Shown: one piece after another, positions 23,950 to 34,599 of the stretch
How the letters are laid out: each line of letters begins with the position of its first letter
Numbering within the stretch: position 1 is the first letter of the stretch
Source of the DNA: Ectocarpus siliculosus
Lineage: Eukaryota; Sar; Phaeophyceae; Ectocarpales; Ectocarpaceae
Reading direction: 5' to 3'
Assembly: GCA_000310025.1 (NCBI GenBank)
Contig: FN649751.1
Coordinates: 668,329-726,169 of the forward strand
Length of the DNA stretch: 57,841 nucleotides
The notes under the pieces: generated by a model
Seen by the model: only the letters and a program-made list of their open reading frames with translations
Told to the model about the DNA's origin: nothing
Databases searched by the model: none
Translations under genes and position numbers: made by a program

Positions 23950-24560
23950 CCCGAGGCGGGAGGCGTCAACTCTTTCCCCGTCAACTAGCGTCCACTTTGT
24001 CTGAATGTTGTAGGTGTTCGACTCCTTTCGCAATGTGAGGGATACCGCATATCGGCGTCATTAGAGGGGGCCATTAGAGAAGGGCGCGACATTAGAGCGG
24101 ATCGACACTGAAGAAGTTAGAATATGAGAGCTAGGCGGCAACACACCATCAACTACCGGCAATACCGTCGAACAATTGCAGTGTTCGTTCTTTCTTTGGC
24201 CCCTTTGGGGAGGATATTGGACTCCGCAAAGCCACCAGAGAACGTTGCCTGAGAGTGCGACTACGTTCTTACCAGCGCAAGAATAGGGAGGCGACCGTCG
24301 CTTACATCTCCTTTTCGTCCGCACCGGGCGAAGCTAGACAAAAAATCACGTACACGCGACTTTTTTGGCTTCATGTTACACCGGGAACGACACAGTTCTC
24401 GAATACAACGCGAACATCTTCACACCGTTCATTCGGTCACCCTGCGGCTTCATGCCCTTGGTATGCTGTGCACAGCCTTCACACCTTCCCTTTAAGCCTA
24501 CTACTGAGGACGAGGGCGCCTCTGCGCCCGAAGTCCGGAGCCCTTGTATATATAACATGA

Positions 24561-25227
24561 TAACCAGACTTTTTATTGTTCCGACTGCAGTCGACCCCGA
24601 ATCATTTTTTTATTTTACTTACTCCGTGATTGATATATATACTCCGCAATGATTGGTTGTTCTATTGGAACACGTCTATAATGTAGTCCGGTGTGCTGAC
24701 CACCAAGCTCAGCTCGTTGAACGACAGTTGTTGGAAAATACACAATAATATTGTCTTCGTTATCATTTTTCATTCACCCAACCAGGGATCCGAGAGTTCC
24801 TGCCGACCTGCTGTGCTTGCTCGGGTCGGAGTGTGAACTCGAACTCGGTGTGCAAGTAAGACGCCACCCCCAAAATGCTAGATGTGCACAAGCTGCACTT
24901 CCTCTGCCTTTTAATACCCAAGTAATATTGGCTAACCCATCCGACTGCCCTACAGCAGCTGACTTCGAGTCGTTGTCAATCAATATTCCCGCGTTATCGC
25001 AATTTCGTGCGGCAGGTAGAGCGAGTGTGAACACAAGCACGCATGCATGCATACACTTCCACACACACCTCCCCCGCGCTGAGCCAGTCCAACCCCAGCA
25101 AAACTTCTCTACCCACCCTGCCCGTTTTGACAGCGGCTTGATTGACTCGACAGGCTATCACGTAGGACAGCAGCAGTGGCACCAGCCCCGAGCAGCGACA
25201 CAGTATTCAATCATCGTCGACGGGGTT
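24561..25227. other. Unassigned stretch, possible small exon
   Basis: A plus-strand frame stays open from 24751 into the tandem array. Its segment around 24795-24866 is preceded by an AACCAG and followed by CAA|GTAAGACG, so it could be a short exon encoding a Leu/Glu-rich stretch. No family is recognised and no partner exon is seen. Confidence 0.2.
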
Positions 25228-25525
25228 AGGGCCCCCTTTTTGTCACGTGTCACAGAAGTCAGGGTTTGGGGTTTCAAAACAGGATCCCAAGTTGAAACCC
25301 GATTTCTGTTGTACATGTGTTGGGTAGGGCCCCCTTTTTGTCACGTGTCACAGAAATCAGGGTTTGGGGTTTCAAAACAGGATCTCAAGTTGGAAACCCC
25401 CCGATTTCTGTTGTATATGTCTTGGTAAGGGCCCCCTTTTTGTCACGTGTCACAGAAATCAGGGTTTGGGGTTTCAAAACAGGATCTCAAGTTGAAACCC
25501 GATTTCTGTTGTATATATGTTGGTT

Positions 25526-26760
25526 AGGCCACTTGTTCAGCTGTCCTTTTTTGGGCTGTCCCTTTTCTCAAAAAGGGACAACCGACCAAGAACCACTTGT
25601 TACGTGGTCTTTTTTTGCATTTTTGAACCTCCCGAAAAGGGACGGCGAAAAAAGATCGCCCCATCCTGTCCCTTTTAGGGCAACTTTGTGACAGGATGGG
25701 AAGGTCCTTTTTCGTTGTCCTTTTTCTGTCACAACACATGACACTTGCCCACAAACTTGAATATCTCGACGGATGATCCCCGCAAACTCTAACGGTATTC
25801 GCACGAGTCGTGCCATGTGACTGGTACGGAGCCAGTAGCCTCGGCAGTAGCCTCGGCGATAGACGTAATGTTGTCATTCGGCTGACCAGGTGGACAACCC
25901 GATGTGTGCGGCAAACAAGCGGCAAACGAGCCGAAAGAGCCTGGACGCAGCAGCGGTGGGTCTTTTTGGTGCACAGTCAACTTTTGCGAACCCAGCTTCT
26001 GGGCGACCTATAGCGTCCTGGTCTGTATCAATCACCACACAAGACGATTCAGACGGATAGCTCATGGCGGATACCTTTGTCATCGCTGTTGCTTCGGGGT
26101 GTGACGAGGGAGCATCGATGAACCAAAGTTGCAACACTGGGAAAAAGAACAAAAAATATGCTTGGAGACGCGGCGGGTCATTTTTCCCGCTTGTCCACCA
26201 CTCTCGCGCTCACAACCTCTGACCGCCCGTCAGCCTCCTGGTCTGTATCAACCACCACACAAGACGGACCATACACATAGCTCGTGGCGGATACCTTTGT
26301 CATCGCTGTTGTTTCAGTGTGTGGCGAGGGAGCATCCATGAACCAAAGTTGCGGCATGGGCAAAAAAGAGCAAAAAAAGCTGGTTGTTGGCGCGGTGGGG
26401 TTTTTCATGGTGCTGTTGACTCTCGCCACCTCAGTTGCCGTGCCTCCCACTGCCCTGCGGTCTCGATCAGCCGCCACACAAGGCGGACCAAGCACCCAGC
26501 TCGCGGGGGATAGCTTTACAGTTGCTGATGCTTCGCTCTGTGCGGAGATATCACCGAAAAACCAACTCGGTGCCGAGGTACTCATTGTGTGACGAACGGC
26601 CGTTGCACTTGTTGTTGCAGGGTCATTTGTTTTGGTGGATGAGCAAAAAGGATCGACCAGCACCGTAACAAGTGGGTCATCTTTTTGCTAGATTATTTTT
26701 TGGTTCGTCCCTTTTTGAGAAAAGGGACAGCCCAAAAAAGGACAGCTTAACAAGTGGCCT
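25526..26760. mobile_element. Non-autonomous TIR DNA transposon, 1,235 bp
   Basis: The ends are inverted repeats of 54 bases with one mismatch (25526-25579 and 26707-26760), beginning AGGCCACTTGTT. Each TIR ends in GTCCCTTTTCTCAAAAAGGGAC, itself a hairpin. The element interrupts a 98-bp repeat unit. No target duplication could be fixed, because the target is itself G/C-run sequence. The interior carries about three copies of a ~219-bp tandem unit (starts near 26017, 26237 and 26455) with TCTGTATCAACCACCACACA. No transposase was recognised. A related right-end fragment lies at 56567-56900. Confidence 0.75.
26017..26590 (+). repeat. ~219-bp tandem repeat inside the TIR element
   Basis: Three progressively diverged units share GTCTGTATCAACCACCACAC, then a CTTTGTCATCGCTGTTG motif and CGATGAACCAAAGTTGC-like sequence. 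Unit starts are at about 26017, 26237 and 26455. A short Gly/Lys-rich frame in the second and third units has no recognised family. Confidence 0.7.
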
Positions 26761-27003
26761 TCCCCTTTTTGTCACGTGTCACAGAAAACATGGTTGGTTG
26801 AAGATTCAAAACAGGATCTCAGATTGAAACCCGATTTCCATTCCATTGTGTGTGTATGTCTTGGTGAGGGCCCCCTTTTTGTCACGTGTCACAGAAAACA
26901 TGGTTTGGGGTTTCAAAACAGGATCTCAAGTTGAAACCCGATTTCTGTTGTATATGTCTTGGTGAGGGCCCTGTTTTTGTCACGTGTCACAGAAAACAGG
27001 GTT

Positions 27004-28137
27004 TCTAGGGGTCATCCCACATTCCCAGGGCTCGCCGGGGGTGCCCAGGGGGTCTCCCTGGGGTTTAACATTTTCACCCAGGGATCGAACGGCAGAGTCG
27101 CATTTGTTGGCACGCGTGTTGGAACCCTTGCTGGCAAGGCATAATATCGTCAATTCTCACCTAAATTACTCATTTTCAACACGTACTTGATCACTGGTTC
27201 ACGCGGCATTTGAATTTGTAATGCACGGGGATTTAGACTTGTCCACCAAGGACAGACCTTTGTAGCAGCAACATCGCAAAGTGTCTTGGGGGTGAACCAG
27301 AGGCTGCTTGAAGCAGACAAGTAGCCGCAGGAAGGTGTCTCGGTATTTATTGTGTTCGCGACCCTAAACCGTTGCCCCTCCCCACAGCAGCAGTAGTCCC
27401 GACATTCGAAATTCCAATAATATTCTTGCATTACGTTCCAGGTCTGAGGTGGCTGATTCGCTTCGGTTGGTCTCAAGTGTGTCCAGGAGTGGTTGTCCCA
27501 CTAACTGCTACCAGCAGGGAGGATGAAGAAAATAATAAATTAAATGCAACATATTCCCGCAGGGGAAGATCTTCTTCGTATTGTGTCATGACTTGAATAT
27601 GTCGAGGATAGAACACCATCATCACCAGCACATGTATTATCTTCCTTGAACGTCCTCTCCGAACCTCAATATGTGTAACTTGGTGTCGCCGTAGTAGTAC
27701 AACAAAGTGTATGGTATTGTTACGGACAAGGCAAACGACGTCAGCGCTGGAGAACAAAAGACCAAACATGTAGAGGAACACCCAATGGTTAGCTCCAAGT
27801 TCTTATGAGGTTGGCTCAAATTCTCCCACAAGCTTTGTTTTTTTAGGTCACAACCCCACAATATTACTGATATCGAGTTCTTATCGCGTGCTCCGCCGCA
27901 AGACTAAATAGCTCAAGATTGTACGTGTGCTGAGGACAAATGCTCCAGGAGAGCAACGAGTTCCAGCACTACCCGTCCGTGTGTTCCTTCAACTGCCGTT
28001 GTTCTTATCAACGTTGTTTATTCGCCGAAACGGTTGCACGTGTTTACGGCGTGTACACAGCACCATGCACCACGCGCAGGAAGCCACCATGTCGGATCGC
28101 AGGCGTTCTCACGAAAGTGTGGGTTACGGTGACAACA
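27004..28137. other. No recognised gene
   Basis: No exon with matching splice sites was found. A CCCAGGG-rich patch (27020-27090) reads like a hairpin-prone stretch. The remainder is AT-richer and likely the 3' flank of the minus-strand gene that ends at 28138. Confidence 0.35.
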
Positions 28138-28871
28138 CTATATAAGTAAGAGATTAACGTCGAAGTTCTCCAGTAGGTGCCCTGAAAAATGCAGCGAAGT
28201 TCAAGGAAAGCTCAATCACTGTAGTACCGAACGCCAATTTTGGGGACAACATTCGCGATGGCTCTCACGCCAACTGGGCGTCCTCTGGGTTAACGGAGCT
28301 ACGCACACTGCTGCACATCCTAGTTCCCTGTACTTTCCGACTGAGCCACCCCTTCTACCGCCACAAACGCATAAACCTTGCAGGACGCGTACAACGCACA
28401 GGCTGGCGGTGCGCGCCTTCGACACCCTCTCATGCCTCCGCGCTGTCAAAAGTGCTCGGGGGGCCAGCGTCACGCCCGCGCTTTTCCCTTTGCCGCCGGC
28501 AACGAATTTCGTAAACCATGTCGTTACCGTATCTGTGCCCTTTTCACGACCGACTTGGAAGAGCATCTCGTTCGCAGCATCTTTGTCAGAGAACCCCTTT
28601 TCCGCCTGTATTTACAAAGACTCGGGGGCGTTAGCTACTCCAGTCTTTACAGAGTTTGATATAAGTCTGCCTATATAAAGTCGCAGAAATCAAAGTCACA
28701 GCAGCACCAATCGTCCCAACCAACGCCAAGCCGAACGTTCCCGAACGATATTACCGACAAAAAATGGGAGGAAAAAGGCTCCACTCACCTTGATCGCGGC
28801 AATCTTGCCGTCCATGTATCTTCCAGCCTGAATATATATCGCCCATAGTTGCTTGTAGACCCCCACATCTC
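28138..28871 (-). CDS. 3' exons of an unrecognised minus-strand gene
   Basis: Three exons fit in phase on the minus strand. 28789-28871 ends ATCAAG before GTGAGT. 28377-28605 starts after AATACAG and ends CAAG before GTTTAT. 28138-28181 starts after TTTTTCAG and ends in a TAG. The middle exon is most convincing: it opens AEKGFSDKDAANEML and has a Gly/Lys-rich stretch (VAGGKGKSAG) and a basic segment. The last exon adds only about 14 residues ending VNLLLI. The exon upstream of 28871 is uncertain. An alternative frame across 28790-28990 also looks protein-like, so the first exon's frame could be wrong. The protein family is not recognised. Confidence 0.4.
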
Positions 28872-29327
28872 CTGCTCTTTGATAGACGTTTCCCAGTGAC
28901 AATCACCACGAATCGGCGGGTCAAGGTCCTCAAGTTTGCGACGGGGCGCGTGTGCATGACGAACAACGTTGTGTGGGTCTCCGACCGCGCGCCGTTGCTG
29001 ACCCCGCCGCTGGAGCTGCCGGCGCCGGCGGGCGAGGGGGGGAATTCAGATGTCGCCGCCGCACCGACGTTTCTAATTGAGTACATTGCACCGCCTCTCT
29101 TACCCCCCTCACCGTTCGCCCGAACCCCCACTTCACCCGCTGCCATACCCTCACAGGCGCCGCCGGCAACTTCCACACCACCATCGCCGGCGGCGCCATC
29201 TACCGCAGTCACGCCACCGGTCACCACCACCGCGCCGCCTGCAACGCCGTTCGTCGCCGCGCCACCGTACACCACCGCCGCTGCTCCGTCAGTAACACCG
29301 TCTCCCACCGCCGTGTTAGGGTTACTT

Positions 29328-30526
29328 AGGGCCCCCTTTCTGTCACGTGTCACAGAAAACAGGGTTGGAGATTCAAAACAGGATCTCAGATTAAAACCCT
29401 GTTTTCAGGGTGTATGTCTTGGCTTAGGGCCCCCTTTTTGTCACGTGCCACAGAAAACAGGGTTGGAGATTCAAAACAGGATCTCAGATTGAACCACTGT
29501 TTTCACGGTGTATGTCTTGGCTTAGGGCCCCCTTTCTGTCACGTGCCACAGAAAACAGGGTTGGAGATTGTAAACAGGATCTCAGATTGAACCACTGTTT
29601 TCACGGTGTATGTCTTGGGGTTAGGGTTAAGGTTAGGGTTAGGGTTAGGGCCCGCTTTTTGTCACGTGTCACAGAAAACAGGGTTGGAGGTTCGAAACAA
29701 GATCTCAGATTGAAACCCTGTTTTCACGGTGTATGTCTTGGCTTAGGGCCCCCTGTTTGTCACGTGTCACAGAAAACCAGGTTGGAGATTCAAGACAGGA
29801 TTTCAGATTAATGTCCTGTTTTGACGGTGTATCTCTTGGGTTAGGGCCCCCTTTTTGTCACGTTTCACAGAAAAGAGGGTTGGAGATTTGAAAAAGGATC
29901 TCAGATTGAAACCCTTAGGGTTAGGGCCCCCATTTTGTCACGTGTCACAGAAAACAGGGTTGGAGATTGAAAACAGGGTTGGAGATTGAGTCGCTGTTGT
30001 CACTGTGTATGCCTTGGCTTGGGGCCCCCATTTTGTCACGTGTCACAGAAAACAGGGTTGGAGATTGAAAACAGGGTTGGAGATTGAATCCCTGTTTTCA
30101 CAGTGTATGTCTTGGCTTAGGGCCCCCATTTTGTCACGTGTCACAGAAAACAGGGTTGGAGATTGAAAACAGGGTTGGAGATTGAATCGCTGTTGTCACT
30201 GTGTATGCCTGGGGTTAGGGCCCGCATTTTGTCACGTGTCACAGAAAACAGGGTTGGAGATTGAAAACAGGGTTGGAGATTGAATCCCTGTTTTCACAGT
30301 GTATGTCTGGGGTTAGGGCCCCCATTTTGTCATGTGTCACAGAAAACAGGGTTGGAGATTGAAAACAGGGTTGGAGATTGAATGGCTGTGGTCACTGTGT
30401 ATGCCTGGGGTTAGGGCCCCCATTTTGTCAGGGTTAGGGTTAGGGCCCCCATTTTGTCACGTGTCAGAGAAAACAGGGTTGGAGATTGAAAACAGGGTTG
30501 GAGATTGACTCCCTGTTTTCACAGGG
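29328..30526 (+). repeat. 98-bp CACGTG repeat array with TTAGGG tracts
   Basis: About a dozen units start near 29328, 29426, 29524, 29647, 29744, 29843, 29923, 30020, 30118, 30217, 30315, 30412 (cut short) and 30443. Each has TTAGGGCCCCC, TTTTGTCACGTGTCACAGAA and AAAACAGGGTTGGAGATT. The first units keep one such box. From about 29924 onward the AAAACAGGGTTGGAGATTG box is doubled within the unit. Extra GGTTAGGGTTAGGG lies between units at about 29620-29650 and 30429-30445. AAAACAGGG near the start and CCCTGTTTTCA near the end of each unit can pair. The array runs into an assembly gap. Confidence 0.9.
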
Positions 30527-30626
30527 NNNNNNNNNNNNNNNNNNNNNNNNNNNNNNNNNNNNNNNNNNNNNNNNNNNNNNNNNNNNNNNNNNNNNNNNNN
30601 NNNNNNNNNNNNNNNNNNNNNNNNNN
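30527..30626. other. Assembly gap (100 N)
   Basis: Exactly 100 Ns, a conventional placeholder for a gap of unknown size. It joins the 98-bp array to the middle of the coiled-coil exon of the duplicated block, so both repeats may extend into missing sequence. Confidence 1.
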
Positions 30627-30771
30627 GAGCAGTTGTTGGCTCGGCTTGAAGCTTCAGAGAAAGAGACGGCGGTCGCGCGGGTGAAGGCTGCCAACTTGAC
30701 GAAGCAGATGAAGGCTCAGGACGCAAAGTCGCAAAAGGAGGCGGAGGCCGCAAAGGCAGAGCTCTTTACCA
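30627..30771 (+). pseudogene. Coiled-coil exon, copy 1 (5' end in gap)
   Basis: Encodes the same Glu/Lys/Ala-rich heptad-like stretch as 40534-40835 (for example KAANLTKQMKAQDA). Its start is missing in the gap. A small second piece, MARIVASQEETTAARM, is encoded at 30902-30949, as in the other copy. Confidence 0.4.
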
Positions 30772-32439
30772 CAGAAGTTAGCTCCGTTGGTGCCATCTTG
30801 CTGTGTTCGACTTTGCTTGATTTTTGGAACCCGGGATTCAATACCCTTTCCCTTGCCTACATCAGCATCTGTTTTTTGGCGGCGGGAGGTTGTAATGATA
30901 TCATGGCTCGGATCGTAGCTTCTCAGGAGGAGACGACGGCGGCAAGGATGAGGAATAAGACCAAATGCGTTTGCGCTCTTGCCACCCCCGGTCTGTGTCT
31001 AGTGCTCCCATGCTCCTACTTTTTTGACTACCCAAACCGTTTAATTTTTTATTTGGCGATGCGTGGCTGTGTTGGTACCTTCGCAGGACGAATCGCTTGG
31101 CAACGCGTGGTTACATGATGAGCAGACCAGGTGTATGCTTGTTATGAGAAAATTGTGGGGAAGTAGGACCCGGGAGGACGGCACGGCCCCCGTGCAACTG
31201 GTGGTACGACGCGCCGTCCGCCATAGAAGGACAGTTAAGCCAGGTTCCAAAAGCAGAAGGTTGTGGACATGTATTTAGGCCCTGACGCAACGTCGGCACA
31301 TGACACCTTGCACAAGGCCCTAACCTTGTTGGCACCTTGCACGAGGTTGAATGTACACAACCTTCCACTTTTAATCTGTATTGTGTGCTCTTTGTCTCGG
31401 GCAACTGCCCGCCCGTAGATTGACGGATTACGGGGGCGGTATTTTGGGGGACCATGGGCTTGAATGGGGGTGCCTTAGAAAGGAAAAGACGGTGGGCGTT
31501 TCTCTCTAGATGTGATGTTGACCAGCAATGCCGTACTACGATTGCGTGCCGGAACATGCGCCAGACAGCTTTACCCTAACCACTTCGGTGGAGAGCGGGG
31601 TTCTGGTCGATACGCTGTCGGGAGTGGAGGGGGGGCTCTTGGCCCATGGCGGTGCAGGTGGCGAGACCGCAGGGTCGAGGCGTTGCGGAGATGGCGTTTT
31701 GGGGGGAACATGGGAGTTGGTGTGATTGATTTGCTCAGGACACATGATCGGAGGTTCACCGTAGTTGTCGACTGAAAGTTGCTCGACGTGCGAACAAACT
31801 GTATGATGAGCGAATGTCAAGGATTTTGGTTTGCCTGGAAGTTCATTACGGAAGCTGCGATTGAGTGTTTTTGGTACATGTGCATCCAACTGCAATTGTC
31901 GGACGACACACGAAAAGTAATGATATACCCGTTGTCGAATTACTGCACTTTGCTAGAGGAGGCGCCCTTCACCATGGGCGGGAGGCTGAATGATGCCCAG
32001 GGGAAAGTGGTCTTTCGGAGCCAACAAGGACTTCGAGAGTCATCAGAAGTGGACAAGGGCAAGACGTGCTCACCACCCGCTTCCTAGGGTTGAACTTGGT
32101 CTCGCTCTCTCTCACTCATTGCTCTCTATTCCCCCTGGCCGGTATACTCCTTGTCGATGGTGCATATTCTACTGCCTCTCGTTCGTCTCTCATCACAGGC
32201 AAGCAAGTTGTCCATGACAACGTTCGCACCGACTGTTTGTGTGTCCGACGCGATGTAAGCTCGTCCCTCACGCGCGGTCCCTCGCATCCAAAGGCCGCAA
32301 AAAATGAGTAACACTTTCTGTCTCGTGAACGAAGCAAGCAATTCTGGGACAGCTGCCTCTTCTCCCACGGGCAGGGATGGAGTGGTGCGACCTTTGCCCG
32401 GTCGGTGTTCTGTCGGTAGCCTTGGGCTTCCAGACCGTT

Positions 32440-32987
32440 GGACGTAGACATTCACTCATTAAATTTTCATGGGAGTGAAACTTCACTCTCGTTAGAATCA
32501 CCGTCACTCCCAAGAATATCCCAGTAAAAGCGGATTGCCGACTTCTTGTGCTAAACCTTTCATGAGAGCGACGACGTTCACCCTCACGAGAGTGGCCTGA
32601 ACGCTACCTTGCACGCCCGGGCATGACGTCCATGAACAGCGTTTCGTTTTCATTCTTCGGCCTACACAACATCCACCCGACACGAACCCGTACACTCCCA
32701 TCAAGGTAGCGTTGATGAGGGATGGCTCTAGGCGTTCGTTGTGTTCTACAAGTCACAGAGGGTGGTGGGTGCGGTTAAACCTCGGCTCCGCCCCGCAGTG
32801 CCAGTCAATTACATGAGAGCGGGTTATTCACTTTCTTCATGAGAACGCACCCCCAATACTTTCATGAAAGAACAACTTTACCCCGGTGAAAGTGAGCTTG
32901 GCACTCGCATGAGAATGAATCCTTTTGTCGAGTAGTGTCCGAGAGTGGTTGGTGATCACTTGGAAAAGCGGTGAATGAGAGGACGCT
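32440..32987 (+). promoter_or_regulatory. CATGAGAG-motif-rich leader before gag, copy 1
   Basis: Motifs of the form TCATGAGAG or TCATGAAAG recur many times (for example near 32560, 32812, 32840, 32865 and 32910), together with complementary forms such as CATGGGAGTGAAA. The segment lies just upstream of the gag frame, where an LTR or untranslated leader would be expected. It is repeated at 42406-42953. No LTR ends were found. Confidence 0.3.
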
Positions 32988-33594
32988 ATGCGTTGGTCAG
33001 GGTGCGCACGCAATACACACCATCCGTATTGGCCACCTCACAACTGCACCGCAAACTGCGGCGGAACCAACTCTGGAGAGGAGAACCACAACCACGCAGA
33101 AGGTATCCGTGGCACCCGCGGCAACGGACAGGCTGCGCTGCGAGAACTCGAGTCGAAGTACAGGAAGATCACCAACGAGACCATTCGCGCACAGCAGGAG
33201 GCGCTAGCGGCAACAAGCATGAAAGAGGGACAAGACCCGGACGAATACACGAACGAAGCCACGCGGCTTCGTGAACTCCTGAAGGAAATGGGGGAGCCAA
33301 TCACGGACCGGCACTTCATGAATATTGTTCTACAAGGCTTGACCGCTGAATACAGGGATGTCAAGCTGATGACCTGGAAAGATCCAGACTCCGATCTTCT
33401 CAAGATGCAGCCTGTGCTTCGCCACCTCTACCTAGATGAGGTATCGGGCAAAAAGTCGTCTTTGGACGACTACCGCTATGACAGCGACATCGGCGCCGAG
33501 AAAGGGAGCAATCATCTCCCCCAACTGCGGCATTGCCGGACACTACAAGATAGGTTGTGCCATGCCCAACAAGACCAACGACAAGAAATCTGGA
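32988..33594 (+). pseudogene. Copia gag (UBN2-type) fragment, copy 1
   Basis: From about 33110 the frame reads AALRELESKYRKITNETI, then DPDEYTNEATRLRELLKEMG, ITDRHFMNIVLQGLTAEYRD and VLRHLYLDEVS. This is the ordered pattern of a Copia-type Gag core (UBN2 family). The zinc-knuckle part (NCGIAGHYKIGC) is in another frame from about 33510, so there is a frameshift near 33480-33505. The sequence leaves the duplicated block at 33594, before the second knuckle. Confidence 0.65.
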
Positions 33595-34599
33595 GCTGTG
33601 TCTCAGCCCTGGAATCCTCGCCTACACCGCACCAGCTCGACGTTGAAGGGCAACGAAAAAGGAACGGCAACGCCGGGCAAGCAGGCAAGGAACGTCCCCC
33701 CTACTGTAGTATTCACTTGCTGGAGAATAACGGTGTCGAAGTAGTGGTGCAGCAGTCGTCGGAACCCGTCCTCAACATCGGCGACGTTTCCGTCAAATGT
33801 GTTGCCTTTGGTTGCCTCCATGCCGGGTGGGGCAGCCCGAAGCTGCCGATTTTCTCTCTGAAGCTTTCGGTGATCTGTCGAAGGTTAAGAAGGGAGCTGG
33901 CGTGTTTGATTGGTGGAAATTTCGATCTCTATATAAAAGTTCATACCTACAGGTGAAGCCGAAGGGCAGCGGCGCTATAATGATCGAGGATGGTACATAA
34001 TTTCAACCTTTGAAGAATCATCAACCACCGGGTTGTACCACGGGCTCGCACTGACTCCGAAACGCACCGCGCAGCTAACCGTGTGACCGGGACTGCCCAA
34101 GAGCCACTCTCCGGTCAAGTCGATCCACCTCCCTACCTTTCGGTTGTCCGCCTTCTCCCCATACTCCATGGCAGCTCCTGTATGTACTCGACGAAGTGGT
34201 GAGACGTGTTTCATGCGCGGCGACGGCGGGAGAGCATACGTTTCATTAGGGCCTCGTTTGTCTCACGTAAGGTCAACAGAAATGGCCCCAGACAGCGGGT
34301 TGGAAAGCGATCAGTTCGATACGATGTCCAAACTAGAATCGAAACAATAGACGGTCCTGGCCCGATTCCTTGGTGCCAACTAACCGGTTCACAGGGTATT
34401 CTAGGCCGCCGGCTAGAAAAACACGGCCCACATGGAAGCTACGACTACATCATACAAAGTCTTGACGTTCGGCGTTTTTCAGGCTCAAACATTTCGAAAC
34501 GTGATGTTAACACGAGTTCATGTCATTCTTGCGTCTTCTTGCCTCTCTACACCATATGGCCGTACCCAACACGATACAAGCAAAGACTGGACATACCAT
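33595..34599. other. Unassigned sequence after the broken gag
   Basis: Unrelated to what follows gag in the other copy. At 34242-34320 there is a weak relative of the 98-bp family (TTAGGGCCTCGTTTGTCTCACG ordering, then AACAGAAATGG and GGGTTGGAAAG). No gene is recognised. Confidence 0.35.

Larger units (their letters stand above)
18382..24560 (-). mobile_element. Helitron-like element, right copy (inverted)
   Basis: Inverted homologue of 8443-12941. Read on the minus strand it starts A|TCATGTTATATATAC and ends with the GC-rich hairpin, TCCTTAACC and CTAT, followed by T, where the left copy has CTAG|T. It is longer than the left copy because of a 2.1-kb segment (19364-21485) absent from the left, and a further few hundred bases around 18430-18790. 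Its replicase remnant and gene fragment read on the plus strand. Together with the left copy it encloses the VWD gene. Confidence 0.65.
25228..27003 (+). repeat. 98-bp CACGTG repeat array, interrupted by a TIR element
   Basis: Units start at about 25228, 25326 and 25428, then, after the 1,235-bp insertion, at about 26761, 26867 and 26966. Each unit contains AGGGCCCCCTTTTTGTCACG, then TGTCACAGAAA and AAAACAGGATCTCA. Spacing is about 98-107 bases. The array belongs to the same family as 29328-30526. The insertion falls at the start of a unit. Confidence 0.85.
30627..33594 (+). repeat. Direct duplication of ~2.9 kb, copy 1
   Basis: Nearly identical to 40690-43560 in the same orientation, with only scattered single-base differences by eye. 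Copy 1 has about 97 extra bases at roughly 31397-31493. Homology stops sharply after AAATCTGGA at 33594. Its left end is lost in the gap. It contains the end of a coiled-coil exon, unassigned sequence, and most of a Copia gag. Confidence 0.9.

Noticed and set aside
24751-25428. 225-residue plus-strand frame
   Set aside because: Its last part is satellite sequence and the rest has no recognised motif. At most a short exon lies inside.
28896-29492. 198-residue plus-strand Pro/Ala/Thr-rich frame
   Set aside because: Low complexity, antisense to likely minus-strand exons, and its end is simply the 98-bp repeat. No support as a protein.
29328-30526. Regular repeats with similar spacing, at first sight CRISPR-like
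   Set aside because: The whole 98-bp unit is repeated, with no unique spacers, and the setting is a eukaryotic genome. It is a satellite.
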